Positions 7,315 to 14,459 of a stretch of DNA of 64,000 bases are shown here, piece by piece. Every line of letters begins with the position of its first letter. The stretch's first letter is position 1. The notes beneath the pieces are model-generated. The model had not been told where the DNA came from, did no database searches, and saw only the letters and a list, made by a program, of their open reading frames with translations. The position numbers and the translations under genes were made by a program. Origin of the DNA: Salinilacustrithrix sp003476595 (GTDB lineage Bacteria > Actinomycetota > Acidimicrobiia > Acidimicrobiales > Salinilacustritrichaceae); NCBI GenBank assembly GCA_963972525.1, contig CAXAUZ010000008.1:62001-126000 (forward strand), read 5' to 3'.

Positions 7315-8271
7315 ATGCGTGCCGACCGCCTCGTCGCCGTCCTCCTCCTGCTCCAGCAACGGAGTCGGGTCACCGCCCGCGAGGTGGCCGACGAGCTCGA
7401 GATCTCGGAGCGGACCGCCCGCCGCGACCTGGAGGCCCTGGGGCTCGCGGGCATCCCGGTGTACTCCCAGGCCGGGCGGGGCGGCGGCTGGCGGCTGGTC
7501 GGCGGCGCCCGCACCGACCTCAGCGGGCTCACCGCCGCCGAGGCCCGGGCGCTGTTCCTCGTCGCCGGGCCGGCATCCGGTGGCGCCCCGGCCGTGCGGT
7601 CGGCGCTGCGCAAGCTGGTCGGCGCGCTGCCGGAGCCGTTCCGGGTCGAGGCCGAGTCGGCGGCCGCCTCGCTCCACGTCGACAACGTGGCGTGGGGCCG
7701 GGCGAGCGACGCGGCCGTGCCCGCCTTCCTGGACCCGCTCCAGCAGGCGGTGATCGACGGCGTGCAGGTCGAGCTCGGCTACGTCGCCCGGGACGGACGC
7801 AGCTCGTCGCGGACCGTGCACCCCCTGGGCGTGGTCGCCAAGGGTCCATCGTGGTACCTGGTCGCCGGCACCGACCGCGGGCAGCGCACCTTCCGGATCG
7901 ACCGGGTCACCGACGTCGCCCGCACGGACCGCCCGGCGACGCGCCCGGACGGCTTCGACCTGGCCGAGGAGTGGCGGGCCATCGCCGAGGCCATCGACCG
8001 GGGAGGCACGCCGATCGAGGTCCGCGCCGTCGCCGATCCGGAGCGCATCGAGGTCCTGCGGTGGATCCTCGGATCCCGGCTCGACGTCGGCGGGCCGGGA
8101 CCCGATGGCGTCGAGGTCGTCATCCGCGGCCACAGCAGCCGGTCCGTCGCCGGCGAGCTGGCCGGTCTCGGCCGCTGGCTCCACGTCACCTCACCCGAGG
8201 AGGTCCGGCGAGACCTCGCCGACGTCGGGCAGCAGCTGGGCGACCTCTACGGCGCGGACCGCACCTCCTGA
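7315..8271 (+). CDS. WYL-domain transcriptional regulator (YafY type)
   Basis: 318 residues. Residues 1-55 form a DeoR-like helix-turn-helix (VTAREVADELEISERTARRDLEAL). A WYL domain follows at about 140-215, with the family signature SSRTVHPLGVVAKGPSWYLVAG, in which WYL is complete. The C-terminal WCX domain ends in SVAGELAGLGRWLHV. WYL regulators bind small ligands or nucleic acid. The gene stands divergent from the DinB-like gene, a common pairing in actinobacteria where the regulator controls its neighbour. Confidence 0.85.
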   Translation: MRADRLVAVLLLLQQRSRVTAREVADELEISERTARRDLEALGLAGIPVYSQAGRGGGWRLVGGARTDLSGLTAAEARALFLVAGPASGGAPAVRSALRKLVGALPEPFRVEAESAAASLHVDNVAWGRASDAAVPAFLDPLQQAVIDGVQVELGYVARDGRSSSRTVHPLGVVAKGPSWYLVAGTDRGQRTFRIDRVTDVARTDRPATRPDGFDLAEEWRAIAEAIDRGGTPIEVRAVADPERIEVLRWILGSRLDVGGPGPDGVEVVIRGHSSRSVAGELAGLGRWLHVTSPEEVRRDLADVGQQLGDLYGADRTS

Positions 8272-8273
8272 CG

Positions 8274-8311
8274 TTCACACTGCCGAAACACCCGGGAAGC
8301 CACCGGGACAC
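8274..8311 (+). promoter_or_regulatory. GlnR-like box upstream of the ammonium transporter
   Basis: Four 5-mers at strict 11-nt spacing: TTCAC, GAAAC, GAAGC and GACAC, each separated by 6 nt. This follows the actinobacterial GlnR pattern GTNAC-n6-GNAAC repeated twice; GAAAC is perfect, the others deviate. PhoP boxes have the same 11-nt period, so PhoP is the alternative. Confidence 0.45.
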
Positions 8312-8381
8312 ACCCTTTCGCCAACGTGACGCCGAACTGTGCGGCGGCTGTCGCTGCGCACCGATCGAGGAGTGAGCGCAG

Positions 8382-9617
8382 ATGGATGGTGGCGACGCCT
8401 GGGTGCTGATGTCGACGGCGCTGGTGCTGTTCATGGTGCCGGGCCTGGCCCTGTTCTACGGGGGCATGGTGCGCTCGAAGAACGTGCTGAACATGCTGCT
8501 GATGAACCTGTACTGCCTCGCCGTCATCCCCCTGCTGTGGGTCACGGTCGGCGCCTCGCTCAGCGGGTCCGGTTCCAACGGGCTCATCGGCGGCTTCGAC
8601 AACATCGGACTGCAGGGCCTCGACGGCGACGGCCTCCTCGCCACCGCCTTCCTCATGACCTTCGCCGCCATCACCCCCGCCCTGATCAGCGGCGCGGTCG
8701 CCGACCGCATGCGGTTCGCCGCCTGGGCCGTGTTCGTGCCGATCTGGAGCCTGATCGTCTACGTGCCGGTCGTGTTCTGGATCTACGGGCTCGACGCCGA
8801 GACGGGTGAGCTCATCGGGTGGCTCGGCGCCCGCGGCTCGCTCGACTTCGCCGGGGGCACCGCCATCCACATCAATGCCGGCGCCGCGGCCCTGGCCATG
8901 GTGGTCGTGCTCGGCAAGCGCATCGGATGGCCGGGCGAGCCGATGCTCCCCCACAACCTCCCCCTCGTGCTGCTCGGCACCGGCATCCTGTGGTTCGGCT
9001 GGTTCGGGTTCAACGCCGGTGGCACCGGCCTCGGCGACGGCAACAGCGCCCTCGGTGCGACCGCCCTCATGAACACCTTCCTCGCCGCCTCGGCCGGGAT
9101 GTTCGCCTGGCTCCTCGTCGAGCGGGTCAGGGACGGCCACTTCACGGTGCTCGGCGCGTGCTCGGGCGTCGTGGCCGGCCTCGTCGCCATCACGCCGGCC
9201 GCCGCGTACGTCGGCGGGCTGGCCGGCATCGCCTTCGGCGCCGCCGCCGGCGTCTGCTGCTACGGCGCCATCCAGCTCAAGTACCGCTTCGGCTACGACG
9301 ACAGCCTCGACGTCGTCGGCGTGCACATGGTCGGTGGCATCGTCGGCGGCGTGCTCATCGGCTTCTTCGCCGACGCCGGCATCGTCGGCGGCGGCCCCGA
9401 GCACGAGGGTCTCTTCTTCGGCGGCGGCGCCGACCTGCTGGTCGAGCAGATCGTCTCCATCGTCGTGGTGCTCGTCTTCTCCTTCGTCGTCACGACGGTC
9501 CTGGCCAAGGTGCTCGCCGCCACCATCGGGCTCCGGGTCGACGAGACGTCGGAGACCACCGGCCTCGACCGCACCGAGCACGTCGAGCGCGCCTACGGCG
9601 ACGCCCTCGCCACCTGA
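8382..9617 (+). CDS. amtB: Ammonium transporter
   Basis: 411 residues, eleven expected membrane helices. Conserved Amt blocks: FYGGMVRSKNVLNMLLMN (helix 1-2), DFAGGTAIHINAG with the pore histidine near residue 163, GTGILWFGWFGFNAG, and VHMVGGIVGG with the second pore histidine near 313. There is no signal peptide. GAGGAG lies 8 nt before ATG. No glnK or glnD follows, unlike the usual actinobacterial amtB-glnK-glnD operon. Probably induced in nitrogen shortage if the box upstream is a GlnR site. Confidence 0.95.
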   Translation: MDGGDAWVLMSTALVLFMVPGLALFYGGMVRSKNVLNMLLMNLYCLAVIPLLWVTVGASLSGSGSNGLIGGFDNIGLQGLDGDGLLATAFLMTFAAITPALISGAVADRMRFAAWAVFVPIWSLIVYVPVVFWIYGLDAETGELIGWLGARGSLDFAGGTAIHINAGAAALAMVVVLGKRIGWPGEPMLPHNLPLVLLGTGILWFGWFGFNAGGTGLGDGNSALGATALMNTFLAASAGMFAWLLVERVRDGHFTVLGACSGVVAGLVAITPAAAYVGGLAGIAFGAAAGVCCYGAIQLKYRFGYDDSLDVVGVHMVGGIVGGVLIGFFADAGIVGGGPEHEGLFFGGGADLLVEQIVSIVVVLVFSFVVTTVLAKVLAATIGLRVDETSETTGLDRTEHVERAYGDALAT

Positions 9618-9623
9618 CGCCGA

Positions 9624-9683
9624 GGAACGAGCGAACCGATCGGTCCCGACGTTGCACTGGATGGAACGAGCGAACCGATCGGT
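9624..9683. repeat. Two direct repeats with palindromic core
   Basis: A 21-bp sequence beginning GGAACGAGCGAACC occurs at 9624-9644 and, without mismatch, at 9663-9683. Both contain the palindrome ACCGATCGGT; in the second copy it extends to the perfect 16-bp palindrome CGAACCGATCGGTTCG. There is no loop, so it suits a protein-binding site better than a terminator. A related ACCGATGGGT is at 9734-9743. Confidence 0.7.
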
Positions 9684-9730
9684 TCGTTCGGGTCGCCCGT
9701 CGGTCCGGGTAGCCGGTTCCCGGTCCGCCC

Positions 9731-9758
9731 TTGACCGATGGGTCAGGTGACGTAGGGT
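9731..9758 (+). promoter_or_regulatory. Promoter of the ferritin-like operon
   Basis: TTGACC (-35, 9731-9736) and TAGGGT (-10, 9753-9758) with 16-nt spacing. The -35 overlaps a third copy of the ACCGATSGGT palindrome (9734-9743). Confidence 0.6.
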
Positions 9759-9760
9759 GG

Positions 9761-9776
9761 GATAGCGATCGTTATC
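9761..9776. promoter_or_regulatory. Palindromic operator at the start site of the ferritin-like operon
   Basis: GATAGCGATCGTTATC is a 16-bp palindrome except for one mismatched base pair, placed 2 nt after the -10 box, where a bound repressor would block transcription. It resembles GATA-type Fur half-sites in part, but the match to a Fur or IdeR consensus is not good enough to name the regulator. Confidence 0.5.
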
Positions 9777-9805
9777 GCACAGGGGCCGAGTCACAGGGGG
9801 ACCAG

Positions 9806-10477
9806 TTGGCCGATTCCAAGAAGCCGAGAGCGCCGTTCGCACCGTGGGACCGCCGGGAGCTGCCCGGCGCGTTCAGCGTGGAGGAGACGGCGGCCCGGGT
9901 GGGCCAGTACAAGTGGATCGAGATGAAGCTGTTCGAGGCGCTGGGCGGCTGGGTCGCCACCGTGCCCGAGCTCGACATCAAGATGCGCCTCGGCACCCAC
10001 TGCTACCACCACGCGTGGCACGCCGACCTGTGGCACAAGCGCCTCCCCGAGCTGCGGGAGATGAACCCGGAGCGGCTCACCGGGCCGGCCAACGACGAGG
10101 TCGTCGCCTTCATGGACGCCGTCGCCGAACCGGGCGAGCACGACCAGACGATCGAGAAGCTGGTCGGCGTGTACCGGGTGCTCATCCCGCACAAGGTGGC
10201 GGCGTACACGTACCACCTGAACAACACCTCCACGATCACCGACGCGCCCACCATCCGCTCGCTGAAGTTCGCGCTCCAGGACGAGATGGAGGACTGGCGC
10301 GACGGCACGCTGATGCTGACCTCGCTCATCCAGACCGACGAGGAGGTCCAGCGCGCCGCGGACCACCAGGCCAAGCTCGAGAAGCTGCTCGTCGCCGCCG
10401 GGGGGATCTGCGGCCCGGGCACCATCGGCGATGCCTACGACCTCTCCGGCGACCCGGCTCGCCTCACCGTCGCCTAA
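9806..10477 (+). CDS. Ferritin-like fold protein, His-rich, unknown function (operon gene 1)
   Basis: 223 residues with TTG start, chosen because AGGGGGA lies 6 nt upstream. I do not recognise a named family. The protein is helical; it has Glu in EMKLFEALGG, the cluster HCYHHAWHADLWHKRL, the segment HKVAAYTYHLNN and EDWRDG. Spacing of Glu and His pairs on long helices suggests a four-helix ferritin-like metal protein (inference). It precedes a clear DUF455-like ferritin gene by 93 nt, a gap holding an 8-bp hairpin. Promoter and palindromes upstream indicate strict control. Confidence 0.55.
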   Translation: MADSKKPRAPFAPWDRRELPGAFSVEETAARVGQYKWIEMKLFEALGGWVATVPELDIKMRLGTHCYHHAWHADLWHKRLPELREMNPERLTGPANDEVVAFMDAVAEPGEHDQTIEKLVGVYRVLIPHKVAAYTYHLNNTSTITDAPTIRSLKFALQDEMEDWRDGTLMLTSLIQTDEEVQRAADHQAKLEKLLVAAGGICGPGTIGDAYDLSGDPARLTVA

Positions 10478-10499
10478 GCCGTTCGCTTCGCTCACTTCT

Positions 10500-10528
10500 G
10501 AAGTTGTTCGGCTGCGCCTCACAACTTC
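10500..10528 (+). other. Intercistronic hairpin in the ferritin-like operon
   Basis: GAAGTTGT and ACAACTTC pair perfectly over 8 bp with a 13-nt loop; a further TTC/GAA pairs outside. It lies between operon genes 1 and 2 and could be an attenuator or an RNA-processing/stability site. Confidence 0.5.
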
Positions 10529-10570
10529 CCGAACACGTCAATCCGAATCTGCCCCAGGGGGACACACACC

Positions 10571-11425
10571 ATGAAGAAGCTGCTCTCACCCGAGGAGCTG
10601 GCTCGTGACGACCGCTTCGAGCGGGCCGACATGATGGACCGGATCCAGGACCCGCGGAACGGCAGCGAGGCCGCCAACCGTGGCAACGGCCGGCTCCGGC
10701 CCGACCGCGCCGACGCACCCGACGCCGCCCGTGCCCTGATGCACGGCATCTTCGTGGGCGAGATCCAGGCGCTCGAGGGCGCCGGGCGCACCTGCTACGA
10801 CTTCGAGGTCGGCGCGACCGGGAAGCTCGACGACGAAGAGGTGCCCTTCGAGCTGAAGCTCGACATGGCCCGCCAGTGCTGGGACGAGGCCCGCCACTGC
10901 GAGATCTCGGTGAAGCTCAGCGAGTGGATGGGCACCGAGATCGGCGAGTTCGGCGAGAACGCCTTCCTGTTCCAGGCCGCCTGCAACCCGGATCCGGTCC
11001 TGCGCCTCACCGGCGTGAACCGGGCCCTCGAGGGCCTGGCCATCGACGTGTTCAACACCATGAAGGAGTTCGGCGACCTGGCCGGCGATCCGGTGCTGGA
11101 GTTCTGCGAGGACTGGATGCTCGCGGACGAGGTCACCCACGTGAAGATGGGCTCGGACTGGCTCCGGAAGCTGACGGTCAACGACAAGGACCGCCAGAAG
11201 CGGGCCCTCGAGTTCCAGCGCGTCGTCGACAAGCTGTTCTCCTTCGGCGGCTTCCGCGGCGAGGACGAGGAGAGCCCGGTCCACCTGGCCCGCCGCTTCC
11301 GCGAGCTCGCCGGCTTCGACGACGCCGAGATGGAGGAGATCGCCGAGCTGTCGCGCGAGGCCAAGTCCGAGGTCGAGGAGCGGTCGCGCCTGGCTCGCGA
11401 GGCGAACGAGACGGCGAGCGCCTGA
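10571..11425 (+). CDS. DUF455-like ferritin-fold protein (operon gene 2)
   Basis: 284 residues. Iron-binding pattern of ferritin-like di-iron proteins: Glu in GEIQALEGAGRTCYDF (helix 1), E-x-x-H in CWDEARHCE (helix 2), Glu in NRALEGLAIDVF (helix 3) and E-x-x-H in LADEVTHVKMG (helix 4). The layout resembles DUF455 (MiaE-like) proteins; the substrate is unknown. The N-terminal 50 residues are polar and the C-terminus is a charged helix. AGGGGGA precedes the ATG. The downstream gene overlaps by one base (TGATG). Confidence 0.7.
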   Translation: MKKLLSPEELARDDRFERADMMDRIQDPRNGSEAANRGNGRLRPDRADAPDAARALMHGIFVGEIQALEGAGRTCYDFEVGATGKLDDEEVPFELKLDMARQCWDEARHCEISVKLSEWMGTEIGEFGENAFLFQAACNPDPVLRLTGVNRALEGLAIDVFNTMKEFGDLAGDPVLEFCEDWMLADEVTHVKMGSDWLRKLTVNDKDRQKRALEFQRVVDKLFSFGGFRGEDEESPVHLARRFRELAGFDDAEMEEIAELSREAKSEVEERSRLAREANETASA

Positions 11426-11991
11426 TGCCCACGACGGTCGACCCGTCGACCTTCACCATGGTCGACTTCGACAGCGCGCAGATCGCCGCGCTCGCCGACG
11501 AGCTCGCCCGCAAGGTGGGCCTGGGCGACGACGTGCAGCTCGTCATCGAGGTCGACGAGACGACGCCGGCCGGCCGCACCGAGCTGGTGTCCCTCGACCC
11601 GGTCCACATCCGCACGGAGTCGGGAGCGTTCGAGAACCCGAAGCGGATCCGCCAGTTCAGCGAGGACGCCGCCACCGACGTGCTCGGCCGGCACCTGATG
11701 CGGGCCGCCGACCGTCGGCGCGACGGCTTCGGCGACGTGCCACCCGACAGCGAGCTCACCGTGCCGCAGCGCACGGCCTGGGAGGTGTCCGCCGTGGGCC
11801 GCCTCGCTCGGCTGGGGTACCCGGTGCGCCGGCAGCGGTGGCTCTACGCGTTCCGCAACCGGTACGGCTTCACCGACACCGCCGACGACGCCTTCGAGCA
11901 GCTGTGGCACGGCGACGACCTCACCTGGGCCGACATCGACCGGCTCAGCGAGACGACCGCAGCCACCAACCCGGGCCCGCTGCAGCGCTGA
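11425..11991 (+). CDS. Conserved hypothetical protein, third gene of ferritin-like operon
   Basis: 188 residues, family not recognised. The first 110 residues alternate predicted strands and acidic loops (VQLVIEVDETTPAGR, LVSLDPVHI) and contain DAATDVLGRHLMRAADRRRD; the last 80 are basic then acidic helices, including RRQRWLYAFRNRYGF. Its ATG shares one base with the stop of the DUF455-like gene, so it is translationally coupled and probably acts with the ferritin-like proteins. The GNAT gene follows after 3 nt and may belong to the same transcript. Confidence 0.6.
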   Translation: MPTTVDPSTFTMVDFDSAQIAALADELARKVGLGDDVQLVIEVDETTPAGRTELVSLDPVHIRTESGAFENPKRIRQFSEDAATDVLGRHLMRAADRRRDGFGDVPPDSELTVPQRTAWEVSAVGRLARLGYPVRRQRWLYAFRNRYGFTDTADDAFEQLWHGDDLTWADIDRLSETTAATNPGPLQR

Positions 11992-11994
11992 CCC

Positions 11995-12543
11995 GTGCCG
12001 GTGCCCGAGCTGCGCACGGAGCGGCTCGTGCTCCGGCAGTGGCGCGACGACGACCGCGACGCCTGGGCGGCGATGAACGCCGACCCGGAGGTGATGCGGC
12101 ACTTCCCCGCGACGCTCACCCGCGCGGAGTCAGATCACTGGCTGCAGCACAACGCCGCGCACCTCGACGCGCACGGCTGGGGGCTGTGGGCGGTCGAGGT
12201 CGTCGGCGGCGCGCCGTTCATCGGCTTCACCGGGCTGCTCGCGCCGGGCTTCGAGGTGCCCGGCCGACCCGACGGCTGCGTGGAGGTCGGCTGGCGACTG
12301 ACCGCCGAGCACTGGGGGCGGGGCTACGCACCCGAGGCGGCGCGGGCGGCGCTGCGCGTCGCGTGGGAGGACCTGGCGCTGGAGGAGGTGGTGTCGTTCA
12401 CCGCCGTTGCCAACGCCAACAGCCGGCGGGTGATGGACAAGATCGGCCTCACCCGCGAGCGGGAGTTCGACCACCCGTCACTGCCGGTCGACCACCCGCT
12501 CCGGCGCCACGTCCTGTACCGGATCGGACGGCCGGTCAGCTGA
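11995..12543 (+). CDS. GNAT family N-acetyltransferase (RimJ/RimL-like)
   Basis: 182 residues. It opens with LRTERLVLRQWRDDDRDAW, the standard start of RimJ/RimL-type acetyltransferases, and has the acetyl-CoA motif A region around WGRGYAPEAARAAL and the motif B stretch VANANSRRVMDKIGL. Acceptor could be a protein N-terminus or small molecule. GTG start 3 nt after the preceding stop. Its 3' end overlaps the convergent rhodanese gene by 8 bp. Confidence 0.9.
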   Translation: MPVPELRTERLVLRQWRDDDRDAWAAMNADPEVMRHFPATLTRAESDHWLQHNAAHLDAHGWGLWAVEVVGGAPFIGFTGLLAPGFEVPGRPDGCVEVGWRLTAEHWGRGYAPEAARAALRVAWEDLALEEVVSFTAVANANSRRVMDKIGLTREREFDHPSLPVDHPLRRHVLYRIGRPVS

Positions 12544-13000
12544 CGACGGGCTGCCCCGCCGCCACCCATGCGTTGATGCCGCCGCCGATGTCGGCCACGT
12601 CGGTGAACCCGAGGTCGGACATCACCTGGCGGGCCGTGACCGAGCGGTTGCCCGACCGGCAGTAGAGGACGTAGGGCTGGTCCCGGTCGAGCTCGGCGAC
12701 CCGCGCCCCGAAGTCCGGGCTCGAGACGTCGATGAGCACGGCCCCCTCGAGGTGGCCCGCCTCGAACTCCTCGGGCGTGCGCACGTCGATGACGGCGGGC
12801 GCCGGGTCGGCGTCGAGCAGCGCGGCGGCCTCGGCTGGGGAAACGACGCGCACACCCGCCGCGCCGGCGGTCTCCGGGGCTTCGGTCGTCGGCTCGGCCG
12901 CTGACGCCTCCCCGGATGCGTCATCACCGCAGGCCGCGGCGCCGAGCAGGAGGAGGGAAGCCGCCGCAGCGGCCAGGAGGGGGCGGGGGGTGCGAGGCAC
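12536..13000 (-). CDS. Rhodanese-domain lipoprotein
   Basis: 154 residues. N-terminal signal peptide with hydrophobic core LLAAAAASLLLLGAAAC and a lipid-attachable Cys, then a Ser/Glu/Thr-rich linker, then a rhodanese domain (about 50-150) with the active loop CRSGNRS; the catalytic Cys is present. Likely a membrane-tethered extracytoplasmic sulfur carrier or thiosulfate sulfurtransferase. Start GTG 13000 is chosen because AAGGAG lies 7 nt upstream and it begins a typical signal peptide. A perfect palindrome overlaps its promoter. Confidence 0.85.
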   Translation of the reverse strand: MPRTPRPLLAAAAASLLLLGAAACGDDASGEASAAEPTTEAPETAGAAGVRVVSPAEAAALLDADPAPAVIDVRTPEEFEAGHLEGAVLIDVSSPDFGARVAELDRDQPYVLYCRSGNRSVTARQVMSDLGFTDVADIGGGINAWVAAGQPVVS

Positions 13001-13028
13001 GATGGCTCCTTGTCCGGGGGTCCCCCGC

Positions 13029-13053
13029 AGGATAGCCAGTTGTCCGGACAACT
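13029..13053 (-). promoter_or_regulatory. Promoter with overlapping 16-bp perfect palindrome (rhodanese gene)
   Basis: TATCCT (-10, minus strand, 13029-13034) lies directly beside AGTTGTCCGGACAACT (13038-13053), a perfect palindrome occupying the -10/-35 spacer. A further half-site TTGTCCGG occurs in the leader at about 13012. Strong operator candidate; regulator unknown. Confidence 0.6.
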
Positions 13054-13058
13054 CGCGC

Positions 13059-13379
13059 TCAGGCCAGGTCGTGCGCGCTGATCCCCTCGAGCAGGTCGAT
13101 GGCCGGGGGCGAGGCCAGCAGGCCGGTGCAGGCCGCGGCCATCTCCACCATCTCCGGGGAGTCGAAGTGCCGCTGCTGGTCCTCGGGGTGCTCCCACTTC
13201 TGCACGATCACGAAGCGGTCGGGCTTGGTGACCGACAGGCACAGGTCCACGTTGCGGCAGCCGTCCTGACCCCGGGTGAGGACCACGTACTTCGACAGCA
13301 CACCGAGCAGCGCGTCGGGGTCGGTGGCATCGAAGGTCATGGTCACGATGGCGGTCTCGACCTCGCGCTCGTCGCTCAC
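13059..13379 (-). CDS. Antibiotic biosynthesis monooxygenase (ABM) domain protein
   Basis: 106 residues, dimeric ferredoxin-like alpha/beta barrel fold. The signature GQDGCRNVDLCLSVTKPDRFVIVQKWEHPEDQQRHFDSP is recognisable in pieces: G-C-x-x-x-x-L and W-x-x-x-x-x-x-x-x-H. Such proteins are cofactor-free quinol monooxygenases or detoxifiers. GTG 13379 with GGAGCG upstream begins the domain directly. It precedes the rhodanese gene by 58 nt and is divergent from the sigma factor. Confidence 0.8.
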   Translation of the reverse strand: MSDEREVETAIVTMTFDATDPDALLGVLSKYVVLTRGQDGCRNVDLCLSVTKPDRFVIVQKWEHPEDQQRHFDSPEMVEMAAACTGLLASPPAIDLLEGISAHDLA

Positions 13380-13414
13380 TGCGTCGCTCCTCCACCCCTG
13401 GTCCGGATCCCGGG

Positions 13415-13427
13415 ACAGTAGTACCGT
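13415..13427. promoter_or_regulatory. Divergent -10 pair, ABM gene (-) and sigma factor (+)
   Basis: ACAGTA (minus-strand -10 TACTGT, 13415-13420) and TACCGT (13422-13427, plus) lie one base apart. Both transcripts have leaders of about 30-40 nt with Shine-Dalgarno sequences. Confidence 0.5.
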
Positions 13428-13462
13428 TTCCCTCACCGCAGCTCCGGGGGACAGGAGAGGTC

Positions 13463-14392
13463 ATGGCGGACCGTGCAGGAGACGACGAGGACCTCGTCCG
13501 GCTCTACCTGCGCGACATCGGCCGCCACCCGCTGCTCAGCAAGGACGACGAGGTCCACCTGGCCAAGCTCATCGAGGCGGGCGTCGAGGCCCGGGCGGCC
13601 CTCGAGTCGCCCGGCACGCTCCCGCCGGCGACCCGGGCCGCGCTGCGACGCACGGCGAAGCGGGGCGCAGCGGCCGAGCGGCGCTTCGTCGAGTCCAACC
13701 TCCGCCTGGTCGTGTCCATCGCCAAGCGCTACCAGGCCTCCGGCCTGCCGCTGCTCGACCTGGTGCAGGAGGGGAACCTCGGCCTGATGCATGCGGTCGA
13801 GAAGTTCGACTGGCGCAAGGGCTTCAAGTTCTCCACCTACGCCACCTGGTGGATCCGCCAGGCCATCACGCGCGGCATCGCCAACACCGGACGGACCATC
13901 CGGCTCCCGGTCCACGCCGGCGACGTGCTCGTCCGGGTGCAGCGCGCCCGCGGCCGGTTGGAGACCGAGCTCGAGCGACCGCCCACCGAGGCCGAGCTCG
14001 CAGCCGAGACCGGCTTCGGCATCGACAAGGTCCGCGAGGTGCTGCGGTTCGCGATCGAGCCCATCTCGCTGTCGGAGCCGCTGCGCGAGGACGGCGAGGC
14101 CGAGCTCGGGGACCTCGTGGAGGACACCGCGTCGGCGTCCCCCTTCGAGCAGGCCGCGGCCGCCCTGCTGCCCGTCGCCGTCACCCAGATGCTGGACGGG
14201 CTCGAGCCCCGGGAGCGCGACGTCCTGCGCCTGCGCTACGGCCTCGACCGGGGCGACCCCCGCACCCTCGAGGAGGTCGGCGCCACGTTCGGCCTCACCC
14301 GGGAGCGCATCCGCCAGATCGAGGCTCGGGCGCTGTCCAAGCTGCGCCACCCGAGCATCGAGGCCGGCGCGCGCGACCTGCTGGCCGGTTGA
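13463..14392 (+). CDS. RNA polymerase sigma factor, sigma-70 family group 2 (SigB/HrdB-like)
   Basis: 309 residues. Region 1.2 begins DLVRLYLRDIGRHPLLSKDDEV; region 2 includes NLRLVVSIAKRY and FSTYATWWIRQAITRGIAN (2.3-2.4, -10 recognition); region 3 and region 4.2 (TLEEVGATFGLTRERIRQIE) are complete. It lacks the long acidic N-terminus of a primary sigma factor, so it is a group 2 non-essential one. AGGAGAGG precedes the ATG. It may be the output of the STAS/anti-sigma pair at 25.5 kb, though no direct link is visible. Confidence 0.9.
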   Translation: MADRAGDDEDLVRLYLRDIGRHPLLSKDDEVHLAKLIEAGVEARAALESPGTLPPATRAALRRTAKRGAAAERRFVESNLRLVVSIAKRYQASGLPLLDLVQEGNLGLMHAVEKFDWRKGFKFSTYATWWIRQAITRGIANTGRTIRLPVHAGDVLVRVQRARGRLETELERPPTEAELAAETGFGIDKVREVLRFAIEPISLSEPLREDGEAELGDLVEDTASASPFEQAAAALLPVAVTQMLDGLEPRERDVLRLRYGLDRGDPRTLEEVGATFGLTRERIRQIEARALSKLRHPSIEAGARDLLAG

Positions 14393-14430
14393 GGACCCCG
14401 ATCGAGGAGCTGGGCCGCCGAGCGCGGCGG

Positions 14431-14451
14431 CGGGGCCTCGACGAGGCCCCG
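14431..14451. terminator. Hairpin between sigma factor and tRNA-Sec 3' ends
   Basis: CGGGGCCT and AGGCCCCG, 8-bp perfect stem, loop CGACG, between convergent genes; preceded by a second GC hairpin (GCCGCC/GGCGGC). Confidence 0.6.
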
Positions 14452-14459
14452 CTGCTGGC

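Noticed and set aside
9624..9683. Possible CRISPR-like direct repeats
   Set aside because: Only two copies with a short gap, no further units, no cas genes; the palindromic core suits an operator.
9761..9776. Fur box
   Set aside because: The palindrome has GATA/TATC ends but does not match the 19-bp Fur or IdeR consensus closely; only called a generic operator.
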